A stretch of 64,000 bases of DNA from Kitasatospora sp. MAA4 (GTDB taxonomy: Bacteria; Actinomycetota; Actinomycetes; Streptomycetales; Streptomycetaceae), in the NCBI RefSeq assembly GCF_029893355.1, contig NZ_JARZAI010000010.1, forward strand, positions 62,001 to 126,000, read 5' to 3'. Numbering within the stretch: the stretch's first letter is position 1; every line of letters begins with the position of its first letter. Positions 26,127 to 36,892 of the stretch are shown here, piece by piece. The notes beneath the pieces are model-generated. The model did not search any database. It was given only the letters and a program-made list of their open reading frames with translations, and had not been told where the DNA came from. The translations under genes and the position numbers were made by a program.

Positions 26127-27755
26127 GTGGCGATAACGAGCAGTGGTACAGCGGGCTCCGGGACCTCGGGGCGGCTACGCAGGGATGTCGGCTTCTGGGG
26201 ACTGCTCTTCGTCTCGCTCGGATCGATCATCGGATCAGGCTGGCTGCTGGGCGCCCTGACCGCGGCGTCGGTGGCTGGGCCCGCCTCGCTGCTCTCCTGG
26301 ATCCTGGCGGCGGCGATGCTGACCGTACTGGCTCTGGTGCACGCCGAGTTGGGCGCGGCGTATCCGGTGGCGGGCGGGACGGCGCGGTTCCCGTTCTTCG
26401 CCTTCGGCCCGCTGGCGGGGTTCGCGGCCGGGTGGATGGCCTGGGTGCAGGCGGTGACCATCGCGCCGATCGAGGTCGAGGCCACCCTGTCGTACACCTC
26501 GCACATCGGCTGGGTGCACGACAACGTGACGATCCTGCACGCGGACGGCACGCTCACCGGTGTCGGGCTGCTGATCGCCAGCGTCTTCATGCTGGCCTTC
26601 ACGGTGATCAACCTGGTCGGGGTGAAGCTGCTGGCGCACACCAACTCGGTCACGGTGATCTGGAAGACCATGGTGCCGCTGCTGACGGTCGTGGTGCTGA
26701 TGTCGCTGACCTTCCACAGCGGGAACTTCACGGCCGGCGGCGGGTTCGCGCCGTACGGCGCCCACGGCGTGTTCGCCGCGCTTCCGGCCGGCGTGGTCTT
26801 CGCCCTCCAGGGCTTCGAGCAGGCGATCCAGATGGCCGGTGAGGCGCGCGATCCGCAGCGCGACATCTCGCGGGCGGTGATCGCGGCGATGGCGATCGGC
26901 GCCGTGGTGTACCTGCTGCTGGAGGTCGCCTTCATCGCGGCCATCAACCCCGCGGACGTGGCGCACGGTTGGGCCAACCCGGTGGGCAAGGGCGACTTCG
27001 GCCCGTACGCCACGCTCGCGACGGCCGCGGGCGCCGGGTGGCTGGCCACCGTCCTGTACATCGACGCGGTGGTCTCCCCCGCCGGCACCGGTCTGGTCTA
27101 CGTGGCCACCGCCTCCCGGCTCTCGTACGCGATGGGCCACGAGCGGGCGATCCCCCGGCCGGCGGCCCGGATCAACCGGCTCGGCATCCCGATGTTCTCG
27201 GTGCTGCTGGCCTTCGTGGTCGGCGAGATCGCCTTCCTGCCGTTCCCCAGCTGGCAGTCGCTGGTGGGGCTGGTCACCTCGGCGACGGCGATCATGTACG
27301 CCTTCGCGCCGGTGGCGCTGCACGCGCTGCGCCTGCGGGACGCCGACCGGCCGCGTCCGTACCACCTGCCGGCCTGGCGGGTGCTGGCGCCGGTCGCCTT
27401 CGTCTCCGCCAATCTGATCATCTACTGGTCGGGCTACCAGGCGGACTGGAAGCTCGGGTTGACCATGGTCTTCGGCCTGCTGGTCTTCGCGGCCACCCGG
27501 CTCGGCACGCCCGCCGAGGAGCGGCAGGCGCTGCACGGGCGGGAGTCGATCTGGGTCTGGCCGTGGCTCGGCGGGCTGGTGCTGCTCGGGCGGCTGGGCC
27601 GGTACGGCGGGGGCAACACGATCCCCGAGTGGTGGGACCTGGCCGTGGTGATCGCCTTCGCGCTGGCCGTCTACGCGGTCGCCGTCCGCACTGCGATGAC
27701 CAGCGCGGACGTCGCCGAAGCGGTTGCGGTGGAGGAGCAGACCGAGTTCGTCTGA
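26127..27755 (+). CDS. Amino acid permease (APC superfamily)
   Basis: 542 residues and about 12-13 membrane helices. The first helix carries LGSIIGSGWLLG, the Gly-rich unwound segment that binds substrate in APC carriers. FALQGFEQAIQMAGEARDPQRDI is the second conserved APC stretch. GTG 26127 follows GGAAG at nine bases and gives VAITSSGTAGSG; longer forms would run through the divergent promoter region. Symport of an amino acid or related amine is expected. A perfect hairpin terminator lies just after the stop. Confidence 0.9.
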   Translation: MAITSSGTAGSGTSGRLRRDVGFWGLLFVSLGSIIGSGWLLGALTAASVAGPASLLSWILAAAMLTVLALVHAELGAAYPVAGGTARFPFFAFGPLAGFAAGWMAWVQAVTIAPIEVEATLSYTSHIGWVHDNVTILHADGTLTGVGLLIASVFMLAFTVINLVGVKLLAHTNSVTVIWKTMVPLLTVVVLMSLTFHSGNFTAGGGFAPYGAHGVFAALPAGVVFALQGFEQAIQMAGEARDPQRDISRAVIAAMAIGAVVYLLLEVAFIAAINPADVAHGWANPVGKGDFGPYATLATAAGAGWLATVLYIDAVVSPAGTGLVYVATASRLSYAMGHERAIPRPAARINRLGIPMFSVLLAFVVGEIAFLPFPSWQSLVGLVTSATAIMYAFAPVALHALRLRDADRPRPYHLPAWRVLAPVAFVSANLIIYWSGYQADWKLGLTMVFGLLVFAATRLGTPAEERQALHGRESIWVWPWLGGLVLLGRLGRYGGGNTIPEWWDLAVVIAFALAVYAVAVRTAMTSADVAEAVAVEEQTEFV

Positions 27756-27769
27756 GGCTGTGAGGATGT

Positions 27770-27808
27770 GCCCTGCTCCTGCCCCGCGAGCGCGGGCAGG
27801 AGCAGGGC
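27770..27808. terminator. Bidirectional terminator between permease and PLD genes
   Basis: GCCCTGCTCCTGCCC (27770-27784) pairs perfectly over 15 bp with GGGCAGGAGCAGGGC (27794-27808) around a 9-base loop. It separates two convergent genes (stops at 27755 and 27828) and can end transcription from both sides. Confidence 0.9.
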
Positions 27809-27827
27809 GGCGTGAGCTGGTGCGGCG

Positions 27828-29837
27828 TCAGCTGACGTTGACGGCCGCGTCGTCGAGCACGAACGAGGTCTGGTCCTGGCCGTCCTCGGTGCCGGTGAAC
27901 TTCAGCGTGACGGTCTGTCCGGCGTAGGCCGACAGATCGAAGGTGTGCTGGGCGTACCCGGTGACGTGGTCGAGGTTCGAGTAGGTGTGCAGCGTGCCGA
28001 GCACGGTGCCCGCACTGTTCAGCACCTGGACCTTGAGCGTGTCGTAGGCCGTGGTGGTGCTGGTCTCGGCCGTGTCCACGTGCAGCCAGAAGCTCAGCTG
28101 GTAGCTGGAGCAGCCGCTCGGGACGGTGACGCTCTGGGACAGGGTGTCGGTGTGCGCGGTGCCGTAGCCGTCCAACCAGGCGTCCCAACTACCGCTGTGC
28201 GCCGGCTCGCTGCTGTCGTTGCTGATGACGCTGGAGCTGGCGGTCCAGGGAGAGGCGGTGCCCGTCTCGAAGCCCGGGTTGCCGAGCAGCTGGGCCGCGG
28301 TGCAGCCGCCGCCCGAGGCGGGGTTGACGGTCCAGCCGAAGGTGGTGGAGCCGGAGGCGTTGGTGGTGTCCTTCGCGGTCACCGTCACGTTCGAGGTGCC
28401 GGCGGCGGTCGGGGTGCCGGAGATCAGACCGGTCGCCGAGTTGATCGACAGGCCGGCCGGCAGACCGGTGGCGGCGTAGGAGAGGCTGCCACCCGCGCTG
28501 TCGGTGGCCGAGATCTGCAGGCTCGCGGCCGTACCGGCGGTGCCGCTCTGGGCGCCCGGGTTGGTCACCGTCACGATGTTGCCCGCAACCGGGTTCACCG
28601 TCCAGCCGAACGCGGCGGAGCCGGAGGGGCCGGTGGAGTCGGTCGCCGTGACCGTGACGTTCGAGGTGCCGGCGGCGGTGGGGGTGCCGGAGATCAGACC
28701 GGTCGCCGAGTTGATCGACAGACCGGCCGGCAGACCGGTGGCGGCGTAGGAGAGGCTGCCGCCCGCGCTGTCGGTCGCCGAGATCTGCAGGCTCGCGGCG
28801 GCGCCGACGGTGCCGCTCTGGCTGCCGGGGTTGGCCACGTTGACGCCGGCGCTGCTGGTCTGGTTGAAGTCGGCGCTGATCGTCGACTCCAGGCCGTTCA
28901 CCACGCCGGAGTCGCTGACGATCAGGCCCAGCTCGCGGTTGTGGTTCAGCGAGTTGTCGGAGAAGTTCTCCGAACCCGCGAACGCCTTGGCGGTCGAGGT
29001 GCCGTAGTCGGCGACGATCGCCTTGGCGTGGACGTAGAAGCCGGTCGAGCTGGTGTACGTGGTCACCTTGCCGCCCGCGGCGGTGATCTCGTTGAGGTCG
29101 GTGGTGTAGGTGTTGTTCTCGTTCTCCGCCACCACCCGGACCGTGACGCCGCGCTGCTCGTCGGCGACGATCGCGTTGATCAGCGCGGTGTCGCCGAACT
29201 CCTCCTCCTGGACGTCCAGCGTGTGCTGCGCACCGCTGATCAGGTTCAGCAGCCGGGTCTGCGAGTCGGTGGGCGACCAGACCAGGTCGTCGCCGTCGGA
29301 GGGGGTGATCGCGGTCTTGGCGTAGTCCGCGGCGAAGACCTGCTCGATCGCGTTCACGTCGTTCGCGTCGGTGTCGAAGACGCCGTAGTCGCGCGAGGTG
29401 GCGTAGTACACGGTGTCGAAGTTGCCGGTGCTGATGTAGGACTTGGCGCCGTCGACCGTGATGGTCTTCTGGTGGGTGTAGACGTAGGCCGAGGACGAGT
29501 AGGTGACACCGACACCGCCCGCGGACAGCGCGGTGTAGGCGGCGCCGTCGATCGACGAGTGCTGGGAGTCCAGGATGACGCGGACCGCGACGCCCGCCTT
29601 CTCCTTGGCCACCAGGTCGTTGACGAGTGTGGTGTCGCGCAGCTCGTAGATCGTCACATCGATCGACTTCGTCGCGGAGTTGACGAAGTTGTAGATCGCG
29701 CTCTCACCCTGGTCCGGCAGGATCACCAGGGAGTAGGTCCCGGCCGCGGCGTGCGCGGCGCTCACCGGTACGAGGGCGGCGGCGGCAGCCGTTGCCCCGG
29801 CGGCGAGAGTGACTAAGGCGCGACGGGTGAGTCTCAT
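27828..29837 (-). CDS. Secreted phospholipase D-like protein with Ig-like repeats
   Basis: 669 residues. An N-terminal RR-containing signal peptide ends AHAAA. The PLD part (about 35-330) has two HKD half-sites: THQKTITVD with STGN, and VHAKAIVAD with SEN. Both keep His, Lys and Asp. Two putative Ig/He_PIG domains follow in tandem ([15 protein letters not shown] in both copies), then a beta-sandwich like a carbohydrate-binding module starting [10 protein letters not shown]. It may hydrolyse phosphodiesters in lipid or nucleic acid while attached to a polymer. The C-terminal modules make it longer than plain PLDs. It has a terminator downstream and a tandem 11-bp repeat upstream. Confidence 0.88.
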   Translation of the reverse strand: MRLTRRALVTLAAGATAAAAALVPVSAAHAAAGTYSLVILPDQGESAIYNFVNSATKSIDVTIYELRDTTLVNDLVAKEKAGVAVRVILDSQHSSIDGAAYTALSAGGVGVTYSSSAYVYTHQKTITVDGAKSYISTGNFDTVYYATSRDYGVFDTDANDVNAIEQVFAADYAKTAITPSDGDDLVWSPTDSQTRLLNLISGAQHTLDVQEEEFGDTALINAIVADEQRGVTVRVVAENENNTYTTDLNEITAAGGKVTTYTSSTGFYVHAKAIVADYGTSTAKAFAGSENFSDNSLNHNRELGLIVSDSGVVNGLESTISADFNQTSSAGVNVANPGSQSGTVGAAASLQISATDSAGGSLSYAATGLPAGLSINSATGLISGTPTAAGTSNVTVTATDSTGPSGSAAFGWTVNPVAGNIVTVTNPGAQSGTAGTAASLQISATDSAGGSLSYAATGLPAGLSINSATGLISGTPTAAGTSNVTVTAKDTTNASGSTTFGWTVNPASGGGCTAAQLLGNPGFETGTASPWTASSSVISNDSSEPAHSGSWDAWLDGYGTAHTDTLSQSVTVPSGCSSYQLSFWLHVDTAETSTTTAYDTLKVQVLNSAGTVLGTLHTYSNLDHVTGYAQHTFDLSAYAGQTVTLKFTGTEDGQDQTSFVLDDAAVNVS
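28321..28833 (-). repeat. Tandem 270-bp duplication encoding two Ig-like domains
   Basis: Bases 28321-28563 and 28591-28833 align at a constant offset of 270. In the core (28385-28490 against 28655-28760) I count only about three differences in more than 100 bases. The likeness is at DNA level, including third positions, so the duplication is recent or is kept uniform by recombination. Confidence 0.85.
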
Positions 29838-29890
29838 GCAGGTCTCCGTGGGGGTAGACGGGGAGCGGGGTTACGCGCGTAGCTTCGAGG

Positions 29891-29912
29891 TGTGCGACGC
29901 GTGTGCGACGCG
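29891..29912. repeat. Perfect 11-bp tandem repeat upstream of the PLD gene
   Basis: TGTGCGACGCG is repeated twice without a gap (29891-29901, 29902-29912), 54-75 bp ahead of the PLD gene start. ACGCGCGTAG also occurs on either side of it. Eleven-base direct repeats are a common binding format for OmpR-type activators, as one unit equals one helical turn. Confidence 0.5.
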
Positions 29913-30100
29913 CGTAGAGCACCCAGTAAGTCACAGCCTCGGTGACGCGTGAAGGCTGCGCACATGACAACTGGCTTAACAAAATCTGGGCGCCGCTTGC
30001 ACATTCGGGTGGTCTTGACGGTGATGTCGTGTCCTCGACGAGCCGGGGCCGGTTGAGCGGGTGATTCCGACTTCCTGCTTCCGATGTCCCTGGAGTTCTC

Positions 30101-31939
30101 ATGGACCTGTCCACCAGTCAGCCCGACCCCACCCCGGGGCGTCCTCGCCCCTCCCGGCGTGCCGTACTCGGTTCGGCGGCCGCCGTCGCCGCCGTCGCGG
30201 GAGGTGCCGGGCTTGTCGGCCGGGCCTCGGCGCAGCCGTCCGCGACCGGGCCGAGCAGCAGCAGCGGAGGGGCGGACGAAGCCCAGGGCCGCGACCTGGC
30301 ACGCAAGATGCTGCTCGTCTCGGACGACGAGCAGAGCGACCTGAAGCTGGATTATCTGAAGATCCTGATCGACGGCAAGATGCCGGCCCGGGCCGCGCGC
30401 AAGAAGGTGCTGATCGTCGGCGCCGGCGTCGCGGGGATGGCGGCCGCCGGCCTGCTCAAGGCGGCGGGGCACGAGGTGGTGATCATCGAGGCCAACGGCA
30501 GCCGGGTCGGCGGCCGGGTCAAGACCTTCCGCGGGATCTTCCAGGACAAGGCGCTGCACGCCGAGGCCGGCGCGATGCGGCTGCCCGACTTCCACCCGCT
30601 GGTGCTGGCGCTGGCCGACAAGCTCGGCCTCAAGCGCCAGTTGTTCTACAACGTGGACGTCACCCCGGGTGCGAACGCCACCGGCGACATCCCGCCGGTC
30701 TCCTACCGCTCCTTCACCGGCGAGACCTGGAGCAACGGCGACACCGGGCGCCAGCGCGCGCCGTTCACGCCGCCGACCGCCAACTTCCGTACCAAGATCT
30801 CCGTCAACGGCGCGCAGAGCACCCGCGCGGCGTACGCCCAGTCCCCGCGCGCCGTCAACGCCACCTTCGGCACCAAGCTGGACAGCACCACCTCGGCCGC
30901 CGTCGACCGGGCCTTCGCGGGCGTCACCGTCCCCGACGGCCCGATCGGCGACCAGCTCGCCGCCTGGTCCACGATCTTCCAGAAGTACGACGGCTACTCC
31001 ACCCACCGCTTCCTGGTGGAGGAGGCCGGCTGGGACCTGCCCACCGTCCAGGCCGTCGGCACGCTGGAGAACATGACCTCCCGCCTGCACTACTCCATCG
31101 TCCCCACCCTCATCGACCACTCGATCATCAGCCCCACCAACCGCTACTGGGAGCTGGAGGGCGGCACCGACACCCTCACCCAGGCGATGGCCGCGCCGCT
31201 TCAGGGCGAGCTGCGGATGAACCGGCGGATGACCCGCCTGGTGCAGACCGACACCGGCGTGCGCATCGAGACCACCTCCGAGAGCGGCGACGAGGAGTCC
31301 TGCGACGGCGCCCCCACCGACCCCACCGAGGTCTTCGAGGGCGACTACGCCATCATCACCGTCCCGTTCAGCGCCCTGCGCTTCTGCGACATCCAGCCGC
31401 TGATGAGCTACCAGAAGCGGCGCGCTGTCAACGAGTTGCACTACGACTCGGCCACCAAGGTGCTGCTGGAGTTCAAGACCCGCTTCTGGGAGAACGGGCA
31501 GGGCGGCTTCACCGGCGGCGGCTGCGTGGCCGACAGCGCCAGCCGCTTCACCTACTTCCCCTCGCACGCCCCCGACGGCTCGCCGGGCGGCGTGGTGCTG
31601 GCCGCCTACACCTGGTCGGACGACGCGATGCGCTGGGACTCCCTGACCCCGGGCGAGCGCTACGCCTTCGCACTGAACGACATGGAACGCCTCTTCGGGC
31701 CCAAGGTCCGCACCGAGTTCACCGGCGTCGGCGCCACCCAGTCCTGGGCCCGCGCCCGCTACGCGCTCGGCGAGGCGGTCATGTTCACCCCCGGCCAGCT
31801 GCACGAACTGCACCCCGCCGCGCGCACGGTGGAGGGCCGGGTGCACTTCGCCGGTGAGCACACCAGCCTCAAGCCCGCCTGGATCGAGGGCGCGCTGGAG
31901 TCCGCCGTCCGGGCCTTCCTGGAGGTCCACCCGCGCTGA
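30101..31939 (+). CDS. Tat-exported flavin amine oxidase (L-amino acid oxidase type)
   Basis: 612 residues. The N-terminus has a Tat-like [15 protein letters not shown] segment with signal cleavage near ASA. The FAD-binding Rossmann motif [17 protein letters not shown] and the following [13 protein letters not shown] are the flavin monoamine oxidase signature. The C-terminal [21 protein letters not shown] closes the FAD site. Such enzymes deaminate amines or L-amino acids to aldehydes or keto acids with H2O2. About 60 residues between the Tat signal and the Rossmann start are helical, as in snake and Rhodococcus L-amino acid oxidases. ATG 30101 has TGGAG five bases upstream. It is divergent from the PLD gene. 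Confidence 0.92.
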   Translation: MDLSTSQPDPTPGRPRPSRRAVLGSAAAVAAVAGGAGLVGRASAQPSATGPSSSSGGADEAQGRDLARKMLLVSDDEQSDLKLDYLKILIDGKMPARAARKKVLIVGAGVAGMAAAGLLKAAGHEVVIIEANGSRVGGRVKTFRGIFQDKALHAEAGAMRLPDFHPLVLALADKLGLKRQLFYNVDVTPGANATGDIPPVSYRSFTGETWSNGDTGRQRAPFTPPTANFRTKISVNGAQSTRAAYAQSPRAVNATFGTKLDSTTSAAVDRAFAGVTVPDGPIGDQLAAWSTIFQKYDGYSTHRFLVEEAGWDLPTVQAVGTLENMTSRLHYSIVPTLIDHSIISPTNRYWELEGGTDTLTQAMAAPLQGELRMNRRMTRLVQTDTGVRIETTSESGDEESCDGAPTDPTEVFEGDYAIITVPFSALRFCDIQPLMSYQKRRAVNELHYDSATKVLLEFKTRFWENGQGGFTGGGCVADSASRFTYFPSHAPDGSPGGVVLAAYTWSDDAMRWDSLTPGERYAFALNDMERLFGPKVRTEFTGVGATQSWARARYALGEAVMFTPGQLHELHPAARTVEGRVHFAGEHTSLKPAWIEGALESAVRAFLEVHPR

Positions 31940-32009
31940 GCCCTGCGGAGGGCGCGCCGGCGGGGAAATCCGCTGGCGCGCCCTGCTGGGCACGTGCTTT
32001 CTTGGGGGG

Positions 32010-33017
32010 ATGGAGATTCGCGAGCTCAGGCCCGCCGACAGGGCCGAGGACCTGGCCGCCGTGCTCCCGGTCGCTCAGGCGGTGCTCGCCGAGCAGATGC
32101 CCGGCTTCCCCGCCCTGGCGGCCGGCACGCTGCGGCTGTGGTGCCTGGCCGACCACCGGGCCGGGGTCAGGGTGTTCGCCGCCTTCGCCGACGCTGAGGC
32201 GGTTGTCGCCGAGGGGATGGCGATCGCGGAGTGGGAGGAGGAGGCCAACCTCGACCTGCTGACCGTCTCCGTCTGGGTCTCACCGCAGGCCCGCCGACGC
32301 GGTGCGGGTTCGGCGCTGTACGCCGAAGTGCTGGCGGCGGGCGCGGAGTTGGGGCGCTCGCGGGTGATCGTCATCAGCGCGTCCGCGCTGCCCGCGGACG
32401 CGCTGATGACGGCGCGCGGAGGCCGCCGGGTCGAGGTGGCGATCAGGTCCGTGCTCGACCTCGCGGGCGTCTCGCGGGACCGGCTGGCCTCGGCCGCCGA
32501 GCCCTCGCAGCTCAACGCCGGGTACACGCTGGCGCGTTGGACGGACCACTGCCCGCCGGAGCTGGCCGAGTCCTTCTGCGCCGCGATGGCGGCGATGGAC
32601 GACGCCCCGCAGGGGGACCTGGTGTACGAGCACGCCGCGCACGACCTGGAGCTGCTGCGCGAGCGCGAGCGGCTGTCGGTGCTGGCGGGTGTGCAGCGCA
32701 ACGTCCTGGCGGCCGTGACCGCGGCGGGCGAGGTCGCCGGGTTCACCATGTTCGTCAGCGCGGCGGATGGGGCACAGGCCCTGGACATCTGGGACACCGG
32801 GGTGGTGCGCGCCCACCGCGGCCGGGGACTCGGCCTGCGCCTGAAGGCCGCGCAGACGCTGTGGATGCTCGACGGGTTCCCCGCGGCGCGATGGGTGCAG
32901 ACCTTCAACAACGACGACAACACGCACATGCTGGCCATCAACCGCGCCCTGGGCTACCGGGCGGCGGAGGAGTGGAGCTGGTACGAGTTCGATGTCCAGC
33001 AGACTTCAGGCGAGTAG
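32010..33017 (+). CDS. Tandem GNAT N-acetyltransferase
   Basis: 335 residues made of two GNAT halves. The first has [23 protein letters not shown], with the R/Q-x-x-G-x-G/A acetyl-CoA loop. The second has [22 protein letters not shown] and [18 protein letters not shown], which looks like the fully active copy. Such double-domain acetyltransferases are common in actinomycetes and modify antibiotics or small amines; the substrate is unknown. ATG 32010 follows GGGGGG. Its last 12 bases overlap the 3' end of the convergent Dyp peroxidase gene. Confidence 0.87.
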   Translation: MEIRELRPADRAEDLAAVLPVAQAVLAEQMPGFPALAAGTLRLWCLADHRAGVRVFAAFADAEAVVAEGMAIAEWEEEANLDLLTVSVWVSPQARRRGAGSALYAEVLAAGAELGRSRVIVISASALPADALMTARGGRRVEVAIRSVLDLAGVSRDRLASAAEPSQLNAGYTLARWTDHCPPELAESFCAAMAAMDDAPQGDLVYEHAAHDLELLRERERLSVLAGVQRNVLAAVTAAGEVAGFTMFVSAADGAQALDIWDTGVVRAHRGRGLGLRLKAAQTLWMLDGFPAARWVQTFNNDDNTHMLAINRALGYRAAEEWSWYEFDVQQTSGE

Positions 33018-34301
33018 GGCCGAGCCGAGGTGGTCGCCCGGCGCCCTGACGCCGGGCAGGGCGAAGAAGTAGCCGCCGCCGGTCGGCGAGATGTAGTCGA
33101 CCAGCGGCTCGCCGGCCAGCCGCTGCTGGACGGTCGCGAACTGCCGTGCCACGTCCTGCTGGTAGCAGCAGAACAGCAGGCCGACGTCCAGGTTGCCGTC
33201 CTTGTCCAGCCCCCGCTCGTAGTTGTAGCCGCGGCGCAGGATCTGCTGGTTCGCGGTGTCGGTGGTGCGCGGGTTGGCGAGGCGGATGTGGGCGGTCATC
33301 GGGGTGAGCAGGCCCTGCGGGTCTCCCGCGTAGTTGGGGGTGTCGGACTCGGTGGTGCCGTCCAGCGGTGCGCCGGAGTCGCGGCGGCGGCCGATCATCG
33401 TCTCCTGTTCGTGCAGCGAGACCCGGTCCCAGAACTCGACCAGCATCCGGATGATGCGCACCACCTGGTACGAGCCGCCCTCCACCCAGGCCGGCTCGCC
33501 GTTCGCGCCGCCGTGGGTCCACAGCACGGCGTCCGCGACGGACCCGTCGGCGGTGTCGGGGTTGGCGATGCCGTCCTTGAAGCCCAGCTGGTTGCGCGGG
33601 GTGCCGGACGGGCGGGGGGCGGCGTGGAACCCGTCGATCTTCCAACTCGGTTGCAGGGAACCGCGGGTGTGCTTGGTGATGTCGCGCAGGGCGTGCATCA
33701 CGGTGTCGCGCGAGTCGGCGCAGATCTGCAGCGAGAGGTCGCCGTGCAGTTCGGTCGAGCCGGCCATGTCGTCGTCCGGGAAGACCGGCATCGCCACCAG
33801 CTGGGCGGGCCTGCGGGCGGCCAGCCCGTAGCGGCCGTCGAAGAGCGAGGCGCCCACGGCGACGGTGACGGTCAGCCCGTCGGCCGGCAGCACCGGACCG
33901 AGCGTGGAGCTGTCGGTGGGCGGCGAGGCGAGGTCGGTGGCCGGCACCGGGCCGCCGGCGGTCAGGAAGCGGATGCGCTCGGTCAGCGTCGCGAACAGGG
34001 CCGCCAGGGCTGCCCGGTCGGCGGCCAGGACGGTGAACGAGACGATCGTTGCCGCTGCCTGGGGCGGCGTGGTGATGCCCGCCTGGTGCGGGCCGAAGAA
34101 CGGGATGGACCGGCCGGACGCACCGGCGGCGGAGCCGGCGACGGCGGTGGCCGCGAACGCGCCCGCCAGCGCGCCCGCACCGACGCCGGCCCCGATCGCG
34201 GCCCGGCGCAGGAAGGCGCGCCGGCCCTGCGTCGGCGGGCCGGCCTGCGGCGCCATCGGGCACTGGGCGGGGAGGGGCTGGGCGTCTTCGGGCGCGGTCA
34301 C
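33006..34301 (-). CDS. efeB: Dyp-type haem peroxidase, EfeB-like, Tat-exported
   Basis: 431 residues. A twin-arginine signal ([18 protein letters not shown]) precedes a Dyp peroxidase domain. GFKDGIANP carries the GxxDG motif with the catalytic Asp, and [13 protein letters not shown] is a core helix of the fold. EfeB oxidises haem or Fe(II) outside the membrane and passes iron into the EfeUOB pathway. GTG 34301 overlaps the EfeO stop by four bases (GTGA) and follows GAGGA, so the pair is coupled. No efeU gene lies in the window. Confidence 0.93.
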   Translation of the reverse strand: MTAPEDAQPLPAQCPMAPQAGPPTQGRRAFLRRAAIGAGVGAGALAGAFAATAVAGSAAGASGRSIPFFGPHQAGITTPPQAAATIVSFTVLAADRAALAALFATLTERIRFLTAGGPVPATDLASPPTDSSTLGPVLPADGLTVTVAVGASLFDGRYGLAARRPAQLVAMPVFPDDDMAGSTELHGDLSLQICADSRDTVMHALRDITKHTRGSLQPSWKIDGFHAAPRPSGTPRNQLGFKDGIANPDTADGSVADAVLWTHGGANGEPAWVEGGSYQVVRIIRMLVEFWDRVSLHEQETMIGRRRDSGAPLDGTTESDTPNYAGDPQGLLTPMTAHIRLANPRTTDTANQQILRRGYNYERGLDKDGNLDVGLLFCCYQQDVARQFATVQQRLAGEPLVDYISPTGGGYFFALPGVRAPGDHLGSALLA

Positions 34302-35467
34302 GCGTGATTCCTCGGGGTGAGCAGGTTGGGGAGGACGGCGAGTTGCTCCAGCAGCTGCCCGAGGTCGGAGTCGAGGTGGGCGTGCTGGGTGGGGGTCGGC
34401 CGACCGCCGGAGGCTTGGTCGGAGGCCACTTCGGCTGCGTAGGCGGGGAGTTCGCTGTTCAGCCGGGTGAGCAGGGCCGGGTCGCGCGGGCTGATCACCG
34501 GGGTGAGGACGGTGATCAGCTCCTCGGTGCCCTGGATGTTGGCCCCCAGGGTGGCCAGCGTGCTGCCGCTGCCGTAGTCGGCGATGCCGGTGAGCTGGAA
34601 CTGGAGGGCGTTCTCCAGGATCTCGTGGGCGCGCAGCGGCAGGTCGCCCGGGTCGGTGTCCTCGCTGGGGAAGTCGTCGATCAGGTTGGCGAGGTCGCTG
34701 ACCAGTTGGCTGCTGAGCGGGCGCAGCTGGTCGGCGGAGCGGCCGTGCCACAGGCCGTACTCCAGCGCGAAGAAGCCGGTCCAGTCCGGGGTGTCGACGC
34801 CCTGCGGCAGGCCGTTCGCCATCGCGTTCAGGGCGTCGTCGAAGTCGCCGAAGGAGTGGTAGGCGGCGCCCAGGCGCTCGTAGTCCAGGTGCGCGGTGAG
34901 CCAGTCGGTGCGGGCCGCCGCCAGGTCGCCGCGCGCCACGTCCGCGTCCAGGGTGCGGCCGGCCGCCAGCAGGGCGGGCAGCGCCTGCTCGACGTAGGCG
35001 CGGTAGGCGTTGACCGGCGCGGTCAGCTCCTTGTCGGACATCGGCAGGTAGCCGGCCACCGCGTCGGCGGCGGTGCCGTCGACCTGCACGGCGCCGGTGG
35101 TGACCACCGGGCCGCTGGAGAAGACGCAGCGGATCGCGTACCGGCCGCCCGTCAGCGTGGTGGCCAGCGGGAGGGTCTTGTACGGGCCGAGCCAGGGGAT
35201 CTCCGCGTAGGCGAGGCTCGCGTCGGCCGAGACCACGAAGACCGTCGCGTAGACGTTGGAGCCGTTGGTGACGTCGAAGGAGATCCGGCCGGCCGGGAGA
35301 CGGGCGGGGGCCGTGCCGCAGCTGGTGGTGGTGATCTTGAGGGCGCCGCCGGGCAGCGGCGGGGTGCTGTCGGCGGGCGCCGAGCCGGACAGTGCGGCGG
35401 AGCCCAGCACCAGTAGGCCGATCAGCGCGGTGCGCAGCCGGGGGCGGGGGGAGGGGGTCAGCGGCAT
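34298..35467 (-). CDS. efeO: EfeO-like iron-uptake protein (cupredoxin + M75 domain)
   Basis: 389 residues. A signal peptide ([17 protein letters not shown]) is followed by a cupredoxin-like domain ([26 protein letters not shown]) and the helical imelysin/M75 domain. HLDYERLG carries the conserved HxxE metal site. It is a periplasmic or wall-attached part of ferrous-iron uptake. It is upstream of and overlapping efeB, giving an efeO-efeB order. The usual membrane permease efeU is missing here. ATG 35467 ([13 protein letters not shown]) is the natural start; a terminator-like hairpin sits just upstream and isolates the pair from the phosphoesterase gene. Confidence 0.93.
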   Translation of the reverse strand: MPLTPSPRPRLRTALIGLLVLGSAALSGSAPADSTPPLPGGALKITTTSCGTAPARLPAGRISFDVTNGSNVYATVFVVSADASLAYAEIPWLGPYKTLPLATTLTGGRYAIRCVFSSGPVVTTGAVQVDGTAADAVAGYLPMSDKELTAPVNAYRAYVEQALPALLAAGRTLDADVARGDLAAARTDWLTAHLDYERLGAAYHSFGDFDDALNAMANGLPQGVDTPDWTGFFALEYGLWHGRSADQLRPLSSQLVSDLANLIDDFPSEDTDPGDLPLRAHEILENALQFQLTGIADYGSGSTLATLGANIQGTEELITVLTPVISPRDPALLTRLNSELPAYAAEVASDQASGGRPTPTQHAHLDSDLGQLLEQLAVLPNLLTPRNHA

Positions 35468-35495
35468 CGGGGTGGGGTCCCTCGGTCGGGCCGGC

Positions 35496-35530
35496 TCGCC
35501 CCGGCCACCCGCGTGGGGTGGCCGGGGCGA
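35496..35530. terminator. Terminator hairpin after the phosphoesterase gene
   Basis: TCGCCCCGGCCACCC (35496-35510) and GGGTGGCCGGGGCGA (35516-35530) pair perfectly over 15 bp with a 5-base loop. It lies 24 bases past the stop of the minus-strand phosphoesterase gene and just upstream of efeO. It should end phosphoesterase transcription before efeOB. Confidence 0.85.
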
Positions 35531-35553
35531 AGGGGCGGGCTTGCCGGTCGGCC

Positions 35554-36441
35554 TTAGTTCCAGATGTCGCTGATCGTGGCAGCGGTGCTGCTGGAGCCGG
35601 CCTTGGGCAGGCCGTACATCTGCTCCAGGGTGGCGAGCAGGTTGTAGTGGTTGATCGTCTCGCTGTACTGGCCCTGGGCCACGTGCGCACCGACGACGAT
35701 GGTGGGGATCTGGTTGCTCTCGGTGTAGTCGTCCTCGTCCCAGGTGACGATCAGCAGGCTGTTGTTCGCCGCCGCCCAGGTCGCGTAGTTCGACAGGTTG
35801 CTCTGCAGCCAGGAGTCGCCGTCGGCGATGGTGCCGTCGTGCATGTCGTCGTTGAGGTTCGGTATCACGAACGACACGGTGGGCAGCGAGTTGTAGCCCG
35901 TGGAGTCCGCGGGGAAGGCGCTGAAGGGCTGCTGGTCGGCGGCCGGGATGTTGCTGAAGTTCGCCCACGGCGCGTGCTTGCGCGCGTAGCCGCCCGTCGC
36001 GGTGCACTTGGTGGAGCCGGCCGAGGGCAGGTTCTCGGAGTAGCTCTTGAAGGTGTCACCGGCGGCGAGCAGTTCGGAGCCGAGGTTGGCCTTGCTGCCC
36101 TCGGAGACCGGGCAGGCGTCGGAGCTCAGGCCGAAGGTGCTGCCGCCGAACAGGGCCATGTAGTTGGGCTCGCTGGGGTGGCTGACACCGAACGAGGAGG
36201 TCATCAGCGCGCCCTGGTCGGCCAGCGAGTTGATGTAGGGGGCGTCGGCGGTGTCGCCGATGATGTCGTCGTAGGAGTGGTTCTCCTCCACCACGACCAC
36301 GACGTGGGACGGCAGCGGCAGGGCGTTGGCCGTCACGGCGGGGGCGGCGACGGAGCTGGTGGTGGTCATGGCGGTGGACAGCGCGACGACACTCGTCATG
36401 GCGACGGCACACAGCCCGGCGAGACGTGACCTCGAACGCAT
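35554..36441 (-). CDS. Secreted phosphoesterase (AcpA/alkaline-phosphatase-like)
   Basis: 295 residues. A signal peptide ([19 protein letters not shown]) ends near 30. [17 protein letters not shown] begins the phosphoesterase family of acid phosphatases and phospholipase-C-like enzymes. [20 protein letters not shown] and a final [16 protein letters not shown] match its later motifs. These use an alkaline-phosphatase-like site with metal-binding Glu/Asp/His. It is likely to hydrolyse extracellular phosphate esters. ATG 36441 follows GGAG at five bases. GTTCACC motifs lie 230-280 bp upstream, suggesting phosphate control. Confidence 0.88.
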   Translation of the reverse strand: MRSRSRLAGLCAVAMTSVVALSTAMTTTSSVAAPAVTANALPLPSHVVVVVEENHSYDDIIGDTADAPYINSLADQGALMTSSFGVSHPSEPNYMALFGGSTFGLSSDACPVSEGSKANLGSELLAAGDTFKSYSENLPSAGSTKCTATGGYARKHAPWANFSNIPAADQQPFSAFPADSTGYNSLPTVSFVIPNLNDDMHDGTIADGDSWLQSNLSNYATWAAANNSLLIVTWDEDDYTESNQIPTIVVGAHVAQGQYSETINHYNLLATLEQMYGLPKAGSSSTAATISDIWN

Positions 36442-36892
36442 GGGGACTCCAGGAGGGAACGAGCCGGGCCTGGCTGCCGGCTCAGGGGAGGGAGACGGAC
36501 ACGGACACGCGGGAGCCCGCCACACCGACCCGTGGGTCCATGGTGTGACGGCGGAGCGGTGGGGGCCACCGGGCGGGGTGCAGCCCGGGCTTCGGTACGG
36601 CGGTGCGGTGGTTCGGGTTCAGAGTAGGGGCGCGGAGTGAGCCGACGCTTGTCCGTGGACTGGCGAAAAGGTGAACTTTTCACGCGCGGCACGGCGGACC
36701 GGAAAGTGCTCGGTGAACATCCCAAGTCCCGTGCTGTTAAAGCTCGTTCATTTACCGGACGGCAGTGGCGGATGAGGCCGGGGATTCGGGGCCTTGCCAG
36801 GAGACATACCGTCAGCAGCCGATTGTTTACGTGGACATGAAGACTTCTGGAGGCCGTTCCCAGCAGTGCTGACAGGACGTCACACTCCTGGC
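36442..36892. other. 451-bp divergent regulatory gap (phosphoesterase / RNase Sa)
   Basis: No gene is supported here. The left part is GC-rich; the right part (36650-36840) is richer in A+T and likely holds both promoters. Two GGTGAAC copies (36670-36676, 36712-36718) equal GTTCACC on the other strand, the core of Streptomyces PHO boxes, but their 42-bp spacing is not the standard 11-bp tandem. Around the first, GTGAA-CTT-TTCAC forms a short dyad. Confidence 0.5.
36670..36718 (-). promoter_or_regulatory. Candidate PHO-box-like GTTCACC pair
   Basis: Two exact GTTCACC copies on the minus strand lie between genes for two extracellular enzymes that release phosphate from organic esters and RNA. 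PhoP of Streptomyces binds tandem 11-bp units with this core. Only the core matches; the second unit of each direct repeat is poor, so confidence is low. Confidence 0.35.
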
